DNA of 64,000 nucleotides, taken from positions 310,001 through 374,000 of the forward strand of contig CAOLHI010000077.1 of the NCBI GenBank assembly GCA_948474755.1. Direction: 5' to 3'. Made by a program: the position numbers and the translations under genes. Origin of the DNA: Ctenosaura bakeri. Lineage: Eukaryota > Chordata > Lepidosauria > Squamata > Iguanidae. Shown here in pieces: positions 44,615 to 56,390 of this stretch (its first letter is position 1; each line of letters opens with the position of its first letter). The notes under the pieces were generated by a model. That model saw only the letters and a list, made by a program, of their open reading frames with translations. It searched no databases and was not told the origin of the DNA.

Positions 44615-44808
44615 AGAAGTGGCTGGTGATTTCCATGTCAGCGGGGCAGTGAATCTATTCCAGATTTCAGTACAAATTTTAGTATCCCTTTGCTGTTTTA
44701 TGGGTAGTGTTTAGTTCCTAGGATATCTCTTTTAAAGTTCTGAATGAAAGCCAAAACAGATTCACTTCCTCGTTGTTATGAAAGCCACCAGCTGCCATTG
44801 AATTGGCT
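44615..44808. mobile_element. inverted-repeat element, relative of 58857-59063
   Basis: 'agaagtggctggtgatttccatgtcagcggggcagtgaatc' pairs with 'gttatgaaagccaccagctgcc' at the other end. The arm matches the 58857 element. Confidence 0.5.
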
Positions 44809-45261
44809 CTCTAGGTCTGGCTATAGGATTTTCAGGTCAGAAACACCCCACACCAACAAATTTCACAGTCAAAACTTGAGACATAAAGACAGCTGCTGCT
44901 GATGTAAAGGTGGGGATGATCTCATTAAGCATAATCCATTAAGCGTCAGTCACAGTCACTCATAGCATGTTATTCAATGTTTTTTAAAAAATTGTGCTTT
45001 AAAAAATATAACAAAGATTGAACATCAAATAATATGTTGAAAATATTAGTTTTCAAAATGCAGGAAGTAGAGCACAGGTCTTAGAATCCTCATCATATAT
45101 AATAGACGATCTTGAGTCTTTCCTAGTAAAAGCATTGCTCCACATGTTCACATGTGATTTAGGAAGGGCAACAAAGTGAGTTGAAAGATTAATAAAGGAA
45201 ATAAAAGGGAACCAAGTTACCAAAAAAAATGTTTGTTATATTCACTAACAAATAAAGCAAA

Positions 45262-46133
45262 TGTTACTATGGTTCAGACATATCCAGTGATACCACTAGA
45301 TATCTCTTGATATCGAACTTATTTGGCCTTCACTTGATCTTTTTCTACCAACCTGCTCCACGTGTTTGCGAGGCCACCAGACAAGCACATAAACAGGCGC
45401 AGCCGGTTAATGGTTGGACATTCCAAATCCCCACTTAGGCAGGCAGATTAATGCCACTCCGTTACTTCAGGGACCTCTCTGCAGACACACCTTGCTTAAG
45501 CGTGACTTTACACAAAGATGCTCAGCCTCAAGCCGGCACTCTCGCAATGCTAAGCCATTTGCATACCGGCTACTCTATTGTTAAATCTGTGCTAAGCTGA
45601 TCATGTAAAACTTGATCTTTCCCAATGCTTTGTCCTGCTCCAAACTCGCATTGTTCTCACCGAGTATGACATGGCCTGTAGGCACAATCCACCCTATAAA
45701 AACTCCCCGATTCCGAGACCACCTCGGATCACTCTCCCCTCATCCAGCCTTGCTGTCGGTTTGTCCAGAGAGCTCCCCTCAGTGAACCATGCTGAGCTTT
45801 CTTCCCTGCAATCCTCCGCTTTTCTCCAGGACTACGAGATAAGGTGTTGTATCACCCATTTCCCCCGAAAACTCTCATTTCCACTTTCTAGTTAGCTGTG
45901 TGCTTGCGTTGTCTTTTCTGTTGTTTGTCCTTTAATAAAGATATCATTTTTATTTTTTTAAACTTGTCTGACCACTCTTCTGACCTGACCCCGTAGACAT
46001 TGGGTTACAAGATCCCTGCTAAGTTACCCTGCCTCTTGTTAGCTTAAGAGAGTGCTCCAGTTAATTTCCCCATCTTGTGTTTTTGCTTGGTTATTTGGGC
46101 GCCCCTCCGGGACCCCCAGAATACAGGGTAACA
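45262..46133 (+). mobile_element. solo LTR of an endogenous retrovirus, copy 3
   Basis: 872 bp, TGTTACTATG...CAGGGTAACA, with perfect 4-bp duplication CAAA (45258-45261, 46134-46137). TATAAAA at 45695-45701 is followed about 230 bp later by AATAAA (45934-45939) and a T-rich R/U5. A short frame in the R-like part (45671-45895) is not coding. The sense of this copy is opposite to the two others. No internal viral genes. Confidence 0.93.
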
Positions 46134-46137
46134 CAAA

Positions 46138-47234
46138 GGAGGGAGGGGAGGGTATCTCTGGAGAATCTATAGCAGTTTTTCCAAAGCAAAGTGTAGCAAT
46201 GGAGGTTAGTAGCATTCAGTAAAATAAATAAATGATTGATTGATCTTTGAGGGCAGTGTCCTTACCTTGAGATTCCTTCCCCAAAGGTCCAGGCCCAGAA
46301 ATCTGGGAACTGTCTCTGTCTAGGTTCCTATGACTGGAACTAGCAGTATTTTTGAATATGCAACCCAATTTTGGTACATTGGACCTCGGACATACATTTC
46401 AGCATGTTCTTGGTACAATATGCCATGAGCACTGAATTCTCCCCACTTGTCAGCTTCCAAAAGTTAGATGAGGCCTACCACAGCCAGAGTCTTTCACCAT
46501 TTGTGTACTTAGGAAGCATTAGCGTACCCTCCAACTGTTCCAATTTGGCAGGGATAATCCTGATTTATCCTCTGTCATCCCACTTTTTCAGCTACTTTTA
46601 AAACATCTCGGCTTCTTTCTTCTCCTCTCCCCACCCCTCAAAAATAAAATCTAGTGCTGGTTATTGCTATCTGCTTTGCATCTCTGTTGGGCTTATGCAG
46701 ACCAAGGAGCAGAAAAAGTAGACATGTGGAGTTATGCAAACCCTGATGCTGAGATAGGCAAAAAAGTAAGAGAAGACTAAAGCAATTTACAGCATTTTAC
46801 AACCAGACTGTGGTGCAGAAAGGTCCCTTTGTCACTATTGTTAGGCTAAATATGATGAATCATAAGTGTATGTTTATGTAACCATGTGCTATAAAAGCAC
46901 ATCCAGCAAATGTTCCTGAGAGGACCTTTGTTATTATGGTGGCATCATTTTTATTAATGTGCTTACTTATCAAGGCCATATAGACCAAGGGAGGTTCATT
47001 CATGTCTCCCCATTGTCGGAGCTAAATCCTCTGATTTTTAAATTACAGGAAAATGAAATTGCTTATCACATTTATATCCTAGCCTTCTAGAGTGTCCTAC
47101 TTTACAGAGGACAGCCCTCTTCCTGAAGGGTTGTCAAAGGACTGCTCTTTCTTTGAAGCCTTCTTCTATTAGACAGCTTCTGGCTGATGTAAAAATGAGA
47201 AATCTCTTTTCTTGCAGATTTTTCGATGGTCGAA
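46138..47234. other. intergenic stretch with no recognised gene
   Basis: Chance frames only (46371-46601 has no recognisable domain). Confidence 0.4.
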
Positions 47235-47640
47235 ATCCTACACTCACACATTTATGCAGTGGTTGCACAACACCACCTCATCAGCAAATTGCAACCTTGT
47301 CCAACCGAATGCACAACTGAATGTGTATCTGCATGTGCAATGCACAGTGCACATCCATGTGCATCTGTATGATCCATGCATGACTATGTACAATGTGTAT
47401 GTCCCTCTATGTGCAATGTGCAAAACCCACAGTGCTTCTGCCCAATCACATTGCTCCTGCAACTTTGAATTCTGTTTTTGCATCCTCAACCATTTCATAC
47501 TAGGCAAAAATGTCCGACCACATTCATAGAGGAAATGTATGTCTCCACGACATAGAACTGTTTCCACAACCTATTTCTTGGCTTCCATAACCTTGAACTG
47601 GATAGAGCCATTCCACATTGGATGAAAATGCCCAACTATA
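47235..47640 (+). repeat. TGCA-rich dispersed repeat, longest copy
   Basis: Order seen: 'gttgcacaacaccacctcatcagcaaattgcaacc', a core dense in tgcac, atgtgca and atgcat words (47310-47440), then 'ccacaaccttgaactgg' type and 'gatgaaaatgccc' blocks. The core is not tandem, and its length varies between copies. Other copies: 6838, 28095(-), 48050, 53290(-), 54950, 60060, 61170, 63700(-). Confidence 0.6.
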
Positions 47641-48049
47641 AGATGCATAAAACACCAGTGGGATGACAGTTAACTTTCCCTTTGGCAATGCACAAATGGC
47701 CACCCTGCACCCTTCCTACACAAGGTTTTCTCCACCACATGCCTTGTTGACTGGCTTAATCTGAGAGACTGTACCCTGCCCAGAAGTGTGCAATCAGTGC
47801 TGGCTCTGTCATTCTCCCCAGTAAAAGGGGGGGGTCACATTAAATCGCAAGGCACAAGGAATAGCACATTTTGCATTCTTTCTTCTCCCTCCAGCTCTTG
47901 TCCCTCACTCCTATCATGGCAGGGCCCTGCCTTGTAAGCCTGCCATTTTTTTCTCTCTCTCTCTCTGATGACATGGACCGTGACCGTTCCAGCTGGTTCA
48001 AGGCACTGTTTTCTCCTTTGCAATTGCTCAGAAGCAGGGTTGCCTCCAC

Positions 48050-48205
48050 CACCAGGATAAATTGTAACTTTATACAACAAAATACCAACTGAATATGCAC
48101 CTCCATGTATGACACATAGTGTCCATATTCATGCATAGCCATGTACAATGTGTGTGCTTATCCATGTGCAACGTACAACCATTTCACATGAAGTTTTGAA
48201 TAGGA
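48050..48205 (+). repeat. TGCA-rich dispersed repeat, copy 4
   Basis: 'ataaattgtaactttatacaacaaaatacc' then 'atgcacctccatgtatgacacatagtgtccatattcatgcatagccatgtacaatgtgtgtgc'. Confidence 0.5.
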
Positions 48206-48979
48206 GGCACTATCAGTTGTGGACACAGGGATGTCTGTGGCCTTGTCCTTTTCAGGAATGCTGGTACAGAGTGGGCACAACTGCTGTGGTGTCCTCCTTC
48301 TAAGGCAGGTGGATTTGCAGGTGCTCCACCTCCTTCTTTGGGAACAGAAGCAGTAGCTGCCACTCTGGACATATTTTCCTTTAGTGAATGAGGGCCCTGC
48401 TACCACAGATGAATTTGTGGGCAGTGTTTTTCATCCTGCCTCAGGCAGCTTTGTTTGTGAGTCACCCCTGTGCCTAGTTGTGATGAAGTTCTGAGAGTGT
48501 GGCTATCTGAAGTGCCAGGGTAGCCTGGAAGCAGGTTGCTAGGCCACCAGAATAGCTCCTCAGGAGAGAAACTCAGCCCAGTAGTATGTGAGAGGGGCTG
48601 ATGGTTGAGAGGAAAAAGTACTAGCTGGCATTGAGTCCTTTGGTGGGATTCCTTGCAAGTAGCTATAGCGTAGAGTCTCTCACTCAGCCAGGGAGGGTGA
48701 CTGTGTGGGAAAGTTTAATTCTGTCTAGTGAGAGACAGAAGTACTCTTCTGAACCTTAATAGAAGCTGGTCAGAGAGTGTGACCTAGATTGGGGGTTGAT
48801 CCTTTGGTGGGAGTGTAGCCAAAGGGCTGTAATATGATACTTGTGCTTTATATGAGAATTTAAATATATAAGTGAAAAGTGCAATAAAGAAATGTATTAA
48901 CTTTGACCAGCATATGAACTTTAATACTTTATTCTTATTGTTATCTAAATAAATGCTACTTGGTTGAACTGTATACAGT
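48206..48979. other. intergenic stretch with no recognised feature
   Basis: Some near-duplicate phrases occur, 'cctttggtgggattccttg' and 'cctttggtgggagtgtag' (about 48640 and 48803), hinting at an old local duplication. No gene. Confidence 0.4.
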
Positions 48980-49242
48980 ATTTAAAGTAGGGATGGGCCA
49001 ACCAAATCCTCGAATCCTTGAAACCTCGAATCCTGGGCAAAGATTTGAGATTCGGGAATCTGAATCCTGTCGCCAAAACGGCGAATCGAATCTTTCAAAT
49101 CCACCAACCAAGTTTGTTTGTTTCTTTTCAAAATTGGGGCCTCCAGAGCCCGCCAAAAGCCTGATTGGTTGGTGGGCCCCTGGGCACATGAAAATCACAG
49201 CATAAAGCTGCCCATGTGCACCAGAGGCTGCCTGTGGTTGTT

Positions 49243-49410
49243 CATGCTGTGTTCTCGCCCACTCGCTCATGCTTTGTGCTCACCCACGCACTTGTGCTGT
49301 GTGCTCACCCACTCACTCAGGCTGTGAGCTCACCTGCTCGCTCAGGTTGTGTGCTCACCCACTTGTTCAGGCTATGAGCTCACCCACACAGGCTGTGAGT
49401 TTACGAGCTC
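49243..49410 (+). repeat. ~25-bp minisatellite inside the hAT
   Basis: Units of the type 'ctcacccactcactcaggctgtgag' occur about six or seven times with changes. The last unit is shorter. Confidence 0.75.
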
Positions 49411-49974
49411 GCTTGGGCTGCCTGCGTGCACCTGCTCGGACTGCCTCCCTCTGCATTTCTTCATCTCTATTATTTTGACTTGAGACTGGACATCAGGGTA
49501 GAGTAGGTCTTTCCAAACACTGTGTTACAACACATTAGTGTGTCACCTGAAGTCTGTAGGTGTGTTGCCTCTCCAGACTGAGAACGTCCTCCCCCACCTG
49601 AGCCTCTCCCCCACCTGAGCCTCTCTCCTACCACTGCAGCCGCAGTTCAGGATCAGGTAGAGGGATTGCCTTTCTTGTTGCTGCTGCTCTCACCAAGGTC
49701 TTTTGGCAGCGAGCCAGGATTGGGTAGAGGGGCTGCATTTCATGCTGTTTAACCTCCAGTTTGCTAGTAAAACTGAATTACTGTGTTGCAAAATGATGCA
49801 TGTCCAAAAAGTGTGTCACCAACATGAAACATTTGGAAAGCTCTAGGGTAGAGATTTGAGACTGGACTAAAGGCTGGTGGTTTTTTTAAAAAAGTACCTT
49901 CATTGTTGCAAGACTTGAGGCTTGACTAGAAGGTACATTCTTCTTGAGATTTCAAGGACAGCTGAAAGATCGCA

Positions 49975-50096
49975 AAGCTCGTTCACACACAATTCTGGGG
50001 TTTGTAGTTTTACAAGGCATCACACCTTCTCTGCCAAAGTGTGCTGGTGCATCATCAAACTACAAACCCCAGGATGCCATAAGGAGCTATGCAAAG
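49975..50096. repeat. palindromic-MITE-like core inside the hAT
   Basis: 'attctggggtttgtagttttacaaggc' pairs with 'catcaaactacaaaccccaggatgcc', the inner blocks of the GGCC-MITE family, but with other outer ends. Confidence 0.5.
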
Positions 50097-50579
50097 AAAA
50101 TCTAGTTTTGACCTGGATTATCTCTGTACTGTAGTATCTGGCCCTGTATACACAGGCAGGAAAATATGGGATTAATAATCCACATTTTCCTTTCTGTGTA
50201 GAAAGGGCCTTCATGTAACTTTCAATCTGGGAAGATTCTGAGGCAAAACTATGACAATTGCCAAATTTCTTCAGAGGGAGGTTTGCCTTTGCCTAGGCTT
50301 TTGCTAAGGCTAAGAGTGTGTGTCTTGACCAAAATTATCCTTGCCCTTTTGTTGTTTTGTTTTGTAATAGTCAACCCAGGAGATGGCATCATCTCGAGCA
50401 TCCTCCAACATCTGGAGCTACTTCTAAATTACATATAATGAGAATTATCCCTGTTGCACTCTGTGTTCTGCAAATATATCCAGAGGGAAAGGCTCACATA
50501 CTACATCAGCCATGTGAAAACACATCAGAACCCAACATTCAGCCCAATTTCAAAACCTGAAACGTAGTAGAAGTGCACT

Positions 50580-51637
50580 AACCACAGTGACTCCAACTTC
50601 ACCCTTAAGCCCTGCTGTGACTGTCAGAGCCAAGTCCCGACATGAAGACAGTACTGACACAGATGATACAGCTGTTATTGGGACTCCCACACCAGTTCCT
50701 TCAAGTCCTAGTCCAAATTCAGCAGCTTCCTCCTTTGGAGAACCAAACCCTTTGGAATCACCACCCAGTGAAATGCAAGATAGCATCTTCTTTCCAACCG
50801 ATTCTGAAAGCATTCATGTATACCACTCAAAGTTTCAAGCCCAGAGACAGAAGAGCTAAAGCCATCACAAGGTTGGTTGCTGAAATGATCTGCAAATATA
50901 ACTAGCCATTGTCCATAGTGGAAGATAAAGGCTTTAGAAAGTTGATAAGCCACTTTGACTATGGTACAGCATTCCAAGCAGGAAACACTTTGCCCAAAAG
51001 GTGATACCAGAGATGTATGAAGAGGAAAAGAGGAAACGTGGAGAATCTTTTAGAGAACACTGACTTTGTTGCAGTGACAACTGACATGTGGACCTCCACA
51101 AGCTGTGACAGTTACCTCAGTTTGACAGTTTACTTCATAGATGACAACTTTGAGTACCATCACTTGTGCTTAGAATGCATTCCCTTTGCAGAGGTTTCCC
51201 ACACAGCATCTGTGATAGAAGCTTTCATCACCACCATTATGAAAGAATGGAATCTCTTGCACAAAGTTGTGTGTGTCATAAGAGACAATGGGCCAAATAT
51301 GGTTGCAGCTTTGGAACATAGTACCTTTGACCATTTGCCCTGCCTTGCTCACACCTTTCAGTTAGTTCTCAAAGACGGCTTACTGAACAAGGCTGAAATT
51401 AAGGGGATCATGTCCACCTGCTGGAGTACTGCGGGACATTTCAAGCACTCCTTTAAAGCCATTAAAGTGCTACGAGCTTCTCAAGTCAAGCTAGGTGTGA
51501 AACCCCATCAGTTGATACAAGATGAACTGACTAGATGGAATTCTCAGCATCACATGCTCAGTTGTCTCATGGAACAAAAGCAAGCTGTTTTACTATCTGC
51601 TTCAGAGTTGAATTTCCAGGTGGATCTGACCGCTTGA
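50580..51637 (+). pseudogene. hAT transposase, N-terminal and catalytic part (broken)
   Basis: From about 50587 a Ser/Pro/Thr-rich region (DDTAVIGTPTPVPSSPSPNS), then in another frame 'KAITRLVAEMICKYN', a stop at about 50903, another frameshift near 50980, then 206 open codons (51017-51637). These have the hAT catalytic landmarks: TTDMWTS (first Asp), RDNGPNMVAA (second Asp) and CLAHTFQLVL, with 'DELTRWNSQHHML' later. This is a ZBED-like hAT transposase. A BED zinc finger was not found. Confidence 0.85.
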
Positions 51638-52450
51638 CTATGGACCACTATAGAAGAAGTGATACAACTCCTAGATACGTTTGATAAAGCAACATTTGTG
51701 GCCAGTTCCAGTTAAGTGCCCATCTCAAAAATAATTCCTTTAGTGTATAGCACCACTTTTACTCTCCAAAACTTCAAATCAACATTAGGCTCCATCCACG
51801 GTTTCCAAAATGACTTGCTGACATCTCTGAAGAGGCGTTATCAGTCTATGGAGATGGAAAAATGTATGCTCTTGGAACTCTCCTGGGATCCTCTCTTCAA
51901 AGCCAGTATCTTTTTGAACAAAGAACACCTTGATCAAGTGAAATCAACACTGTCCATGGAAATTTCTGATCTTCATTTGCAAGCAGATGTCACTGAGCTG
52001 CAGTCATCACAAGAAAGGCAAAGAGACACCACTCTAGCGTTGTCAAGTAAACCAAAAGGAGTTCATAGCATGCGGAGTCACTATGCTCAACTGATGGCCC
52101 CATCTAGCAGCAGTGAGGACAGTTGCACTTTGTCTCCTGAAGATGAAATCAATGCCTACTTGTCAGAACCACTGCTTCCACCATCTGCGGGCATCTTCAA
52201 GTACTGGAAGGACAACCAAAAATATTCCAATTTGAGGAAACTGTCTAAAAAGTTCCTAATCACACCACCATTGACAGTAATGTCAGAAAGATTCTTCAGC
52301 ACATCAGGTGTCATAGCTGATCAAAACATACTGGCTAGACCCAGAGCAAGTTACGATGCTGGTGTTTTTCAACAAAAATCTGCATTAAAGGTTTCAGCTA
52401 TGTTTTTGTTGTTGTTGTTTGTTTACAGTGCCCTGAAACAGTTCAGGTAG
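51638..52450 (+). pseudogene. hAT transposase, C-terminal part with hATC domain
   Basis: Separated from the previous piece by stops and a frameshift at 51636-51715. The 244-codon frame from 51716 contains 'FKYWKDNQKYSNLRKLSKKF' and 'PLTVMSERFFSTSGVIADQN', the hATC dimerisation core (W..........L..........SERxFS..G). A (TTG)-rich stretch (52403-52420) has altered the end. Confidence 0.88.
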
Positions 52451-52837
52451 GAACTCTTACAAGTTTAAAAGTAAGATTTTTTGTATTGTTCTTAATTTTG
52501 TGGAAAGAATAAAGACTCAGGAGTTTATGTACTTCCTGTAGTAGATGAACATGTTAAATTGCATTTGTATCTTCTTAAGAAGAAATATATGGGTATGTTT
52601 TCCTGAAAGTGAAAACTATTATTCAATTTGTTTTTCATTAAACAAAGATGTCAAATTCTGCTTCAAAATGCTTTTCAGTAGAAGTGCGTTCTTTCTCTTG
52701 CTTTAAAAACCCTTTTTTTAAAAAGGATTCGGAAGGTTCGAGATTCATGAGATTCGTCGATTCGCGGAACCTTCCAGGGATTCAGATTTGGATTCCGATT
52801 CAGAACATTCTAGATTTGTCCCATCCCTAATTTAAAG

Positions 52838-53289
52838 CAACATAGAAAACAAGCTACCATGAAACTATTAAGGGGTTCTAAATAAACATTGAAAACCCTC
52901 ACTTTTTTCCATAAAGGTGGTGTTATAAAGGGGAAGGCAGAGCTGTGTCGTAAAGACAGGGTGCCTTATCAGATTGGGGAACTGCCACACCAGTCTGATA
53001 GGAAAAAAGGCCTGTCACACTAGTGAATGCCCAAAGCAAACCTACAATGCCCAAAGCCCACTATTCTATTCACTACCCCAGGGTGGCTTTCCAGCACAAA
53101 TGTCAAAGCCACATCACCACTAAGATTAACCACTGGGCACATCTAACTAAATTTGTTTCTGGATTTAGAACCTAACTAAATCTGAAGCACACCTCACTTC
53201 ATAGGACATAATCCTATTGATGTCTGATGCATGCCTAAGTTCTTCTGAGGAAGTGGTTGGACGTTTTTATCCTGCAGGGAGTGGCTGCA
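52838..53289. other. intergenic stretch with no recognised feature
   Basis: A local near-repeat 'caatgcccaaagc' occurs at about 53023 and 53047. Nothing else. Confidence 0.4.
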
Positions 53290-53475
53290 TCCAATCCAAG
53301 ATGGGAGCAACAGAGCAGCATGCATGGTGCCATTTTGCACCCAAAAACATTGTGCATGGATGCACATGGATATGCAGTCTAAGTACTGCATATCATTGCC
53401 ATTGAACACAAGGGGTTATACAGCACATTTAATTCATAATTTTATTTGTGGAGATTTACACTGCACAATCTTGTT
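53290..53475 (-). repeat. TGCA-rich dispersed repeat, copy 5
   Basis: 'gcatgcatggtgccattttgcac...cattgtgcatggatgcacatgg' and 'cattgccattgaacacaaggggtt..acagcac', then 'ggagatttacactgcacaa'. The last block is shared with the copy at 63700-63960. Confidence 0.55.
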
Positions 53476-54949
53476 ATCTCCAACATTTTTTCCGGTTTAG
53501 GGGGCCTTGGTGCTGATCCGTCAAGATAGCTGGCACTGAATGGTCTTTCATAAGCAGAAACGCCTTTAGTTTATAGCTATTGATGCTAGCTTTGATTTAT
53601 TAGCAATCTTCTTGCAACAAGAAAATCCCACATTTGAGTGAACTTTAAAGGCGTGTGGGAGGTGTTCCATTTTTAACTAATTCTAGTTTACCTTCCACAT
53701 CTAAATAAGAAAGCAGGGTGGAAATTGACTTTGTTATTGCCCACATGAAGGCAAAATTCAGCAACTACATGTGGAACCTAAAGGAAGGGCTGTCCTCATG
53801 AAACAATGACTTGGGGCTTTGGGGGGAAAAAATTTAAGCCAAAAGTTCAATAACAATTTCACTTCTCATAATATGTGCAGTGTTCATAGGCTTGCACTCT
53901 CTCTTGCAAAAAAACTGCTTTTAAAAGTCAACCAGTGGAGTGAAGAAGACTTCACGAATGGTCCATGAAGGATTTTGTCTATCAGTTGCTTTATATTAGC
54001 ATAAAAGGGAAGAGTCATCGAGGGGGCACATCAAACCAGCAGTTTGCAGTTGGTTCTGACTTCCTGTACTGTTATTTTTGACAGCTATTTATGTGGTGTC
54101 TGCTTAAATAAGGATATCCCCATGTTATATCTGTTCAGATTCCTCTTGGTGGTTAATGCTTGAACAGCCAGAGATTATGCCACTATAATACTTTTGAAAA
54201 CCCTGATAGGTTCACCTTAGGGTCACCATAAGTTGGAAAGGACTTGAAGGCTCAACAACAATATTTTGGAGGACATCTTTTCAAGGAGGTATCATAGGTC
54301 AGAGCGCTGAACAAGAAGGAATCCTGGGTCTAGGCATTGTGCAAGGAGGTATCCTAGGTCTGGGAGTCATCCTGGACCTAAGTCAGCGTCCATACAGTTA
54401 TTTTGAAAAAGTAATTTGTTCCATTATTTGTTACAATAGCCTGAATCCTACTAATTAGGCCCAGCTACAGTACACTCAGCAATGACTGAATGCTGATGCA
54501 ATATATAGGCAAATTCCATTGCTTCACTGAATCTACCCTAACTGGGATTCAGGCCAGTGTCTTAATTACTGTAATTACTCATTACAAAGATGAAAACAAG
54601 TAATTTGTCAAGTTATTTGTTGTGATACTTACTCTTTTCCATTACCTTTCTTTGAGAGAGAAACCCTTAGGACTGAGGAGACAACTCTTGTGAAAATGGC
54701 TATAAAATGCCCTGTAAAATAAATTTTGAAATTAACTAGAAGCTGTTATTTGTTGGACCAATAAAATAACTTGCTGGTGTGAAATACGGTCTTGTTTATA
54801 TCCTTGTTAAAAGAAGTCAGCCATTACTCAGAACTCCGTCGCTTGTAATGTGTTACTTCCAAACTCTGGAAAATGTGCAAAGTATAGTTGGCATCCTGTT
54901 GATGACACACACAGCCAAAGGAGGTATTCCTATTTCAAGCACAGAAGCA
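53476..54949. other. intergenic; SINE tail and short degenerate repeats
   Basis: A SINE tail lies at 54197-54262 ('gaaaaccctgataggttcaccttagggtcaccataagttgg', +). At 54283-54385 'ggaggtatcataggtcagag' / 'ggaatcctgggtctaggcat' / 'ggaggtatcctaggtctggg' form a loose tandem. No gene. Confidence 0.5.
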
Positions 54950-55090
54950 GAGTTCTGCATGCAGGTCCATAGCACACTGGTGTGCGGTGAGCATGATTGT
55001 GCATCGTGCACTTGTATTAAAATGCAAGGCACATCTAGTTGCACAACTTCTCAAGTCACTAATGAGGTACAACTGCCATGTAACTCTTTG
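54950..55090 (-). repeat. TGCA-rich dispersed repeat, copy 6 (tentative)
   Basis: 'ttctgcatgcaggtccatagcacactggtgtgcggtgagcatgattgtgcatcgtgcac' and 'gttgcacaacttc...actaatgagg'. Diverged. Confidence 0.4.
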
Positions 55091-55944
55091 AGCATAAAGT
55101 TATATCCTGTCTCCTTGCTGTAGGGTCTTTATGTTCCTAGTAAGTTTGTCCATTTGTAACACTTGTCCACGCATGCAATGGGAAATGACTGTGAATTCTG
55201 TAGTTACCTCAGAGCCCAAGTACCCTAAATGTAAATCCATCACTCTATAATGACACACAGAAGTGTTCTTCAGCCTTTCCATCCACTGTTTTCCCCCTTT
55301 GTTTCTACTGTCACCTTCAATTATATTGCCTAGCAGTAAGTCATCAAATCATCTGTAAACACATCTCAATTGCCACTGGCAAAACCACTAAAAATATACT
55401 GAAGAGAACAGAAGAGGTCAGCCTGGACGTCATTCATTCATGTTTGGAAAAGCCTGGCCTGCTATGCTTTTCTCTTGTGGTTGGTTACATTGTTCAGCAA
55501 ACTGGTCAACATACAAGAAGTCAACAGTTATAATGACTAGGGGGAAAAAATAGGTCAAAATCCTTGTCCCTGAGACATTGAAAAAGATTCAGTCCAAACA
55601 AACAATAGCATTCTTTTTCTCTTCCGAAGGGCAAGCCAGAGCAGGAAAAAGCAAGTTCCGGTAGCTGCAAAATGCTGGGGAGCAGCTATTATTATTCACT
55701 AAGAATGAGCAGTTATAAATAAACCATGGGCACATCAAAGCTGCTGGGGTTATGTAAGGTTCCCTCACTAGACTCAATTAATGCAGAATCTGGCCTTGCC
55801 GCCTGTGGCTAGAATTAGAACTGTGACCCATCCAAGTGTATCCAACAGAAGAAAAACAAATGCTCCTCCTCATAATAATGACATGTTTCACATTGTTGTT
55901 GTGACCAGGTAACTCAATGAGATTCTCACTTCTAATTGGAGAGA
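55091..55944. other. intergenic stretch with no recognised feature
   Basis: No repeat or gene could be supported. Confidence 0.4.
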
Positions 55945-56095
55945 GATGAGTTAGAGGTCAATGGTAGAGCACATGCTTTGTGTGCATAATGTTCTAGTAC
56001 CTGGCACCTCTAGTTAGAATGGTCACATTGGAAATGATGGGAAGACTTCTGTCGGAGACCACAGGAAACTGGTGTTAGTTGTCAGAGTACACACT
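55945..56095 (+). mobile_element. tRNA-derived SINE (second type)
   Basis: 'gttagaggtcaatggtagagcacatgctttgtgtgcataatgttctagtacctggcacc' keeps the tRNA-like order of the copy at 3283, and is followed by 'gaagacttctgtcggagacc'. The B box is changed. Confidence 0.5.
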
Positions 56096-56190
56096 ACAGG
56101 GCTAAATGAGCAAAGTAATTTTAAAATAGCGTCCCATTCCCTAACGTGCATGTGTAGGCCATGACCCAACATAATGCTAGTGGAGAGTAA

Positions 56191-56390
56191 GACCATTTCT
56201 AACTTCACTGTTATAGTGTTAATATTCCACTTTCAACACCCTGTAGAGTTATGGGGTTTGTAGTTTACTGAGGTGAAAGAGCTCTCTGGCTGAGAATTGT
56301 AAACACCCCTTCCTAAACTACAAATCACAGGATTCCATAGGATGTTAGAAATGGAACAATAGCACTATACAGTATAGTGCAGAAAGACCC
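56191..56390. mobile_element. palindromic GGCC-MITE, copy K
   Basis: Ends gaccatttctaac and gtgcagaaagaccc; TAA on both sides (56188-56190, 56391-56393). Middle 'gagctctctggctgagaattgtaaacaccccttcctaaacta'. More diverged than copies H and L. Confidence 0.8.

Larger units (their letters stand above)
48988..52829 (+). mobile_element. complete-length hAT DNA transposon with broken transposase
   Basis: Starts TAGGGATGGGCCAACC and ends ...GATTTGTCCCATCCCTA (inverted ends TAGGGATGGGMCAA). The exact 8-bp direct repeat ATTTAAAG lies on both sides (48980-48987, 52830-52837). Length 3842 bp. Both ends carry clusters of GAATCC/GATTCG words. It contains a minisatellite, a stretch related to the palindromic MITE (49975-50096), a possible SINE fragment (50258-50340), and the transposase region 50580-52450. 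The copy is whole in outline but cannot make transposase. Confidence 0.92.

Noticed and set aside
45671..45895. 74-codon frame within the LTR at 45262-46133
   Set aside because: Lies over the TATA-to-poly(A) region of a solo LTR; no retroviral protein match.
50587..52450. Domesticated hAT (ZBED-like) host gene
   Set aside because: Target duplications and terminal repeats are intact and the frame is broken repeatedly, so it is a transposon copy and not a host gene.
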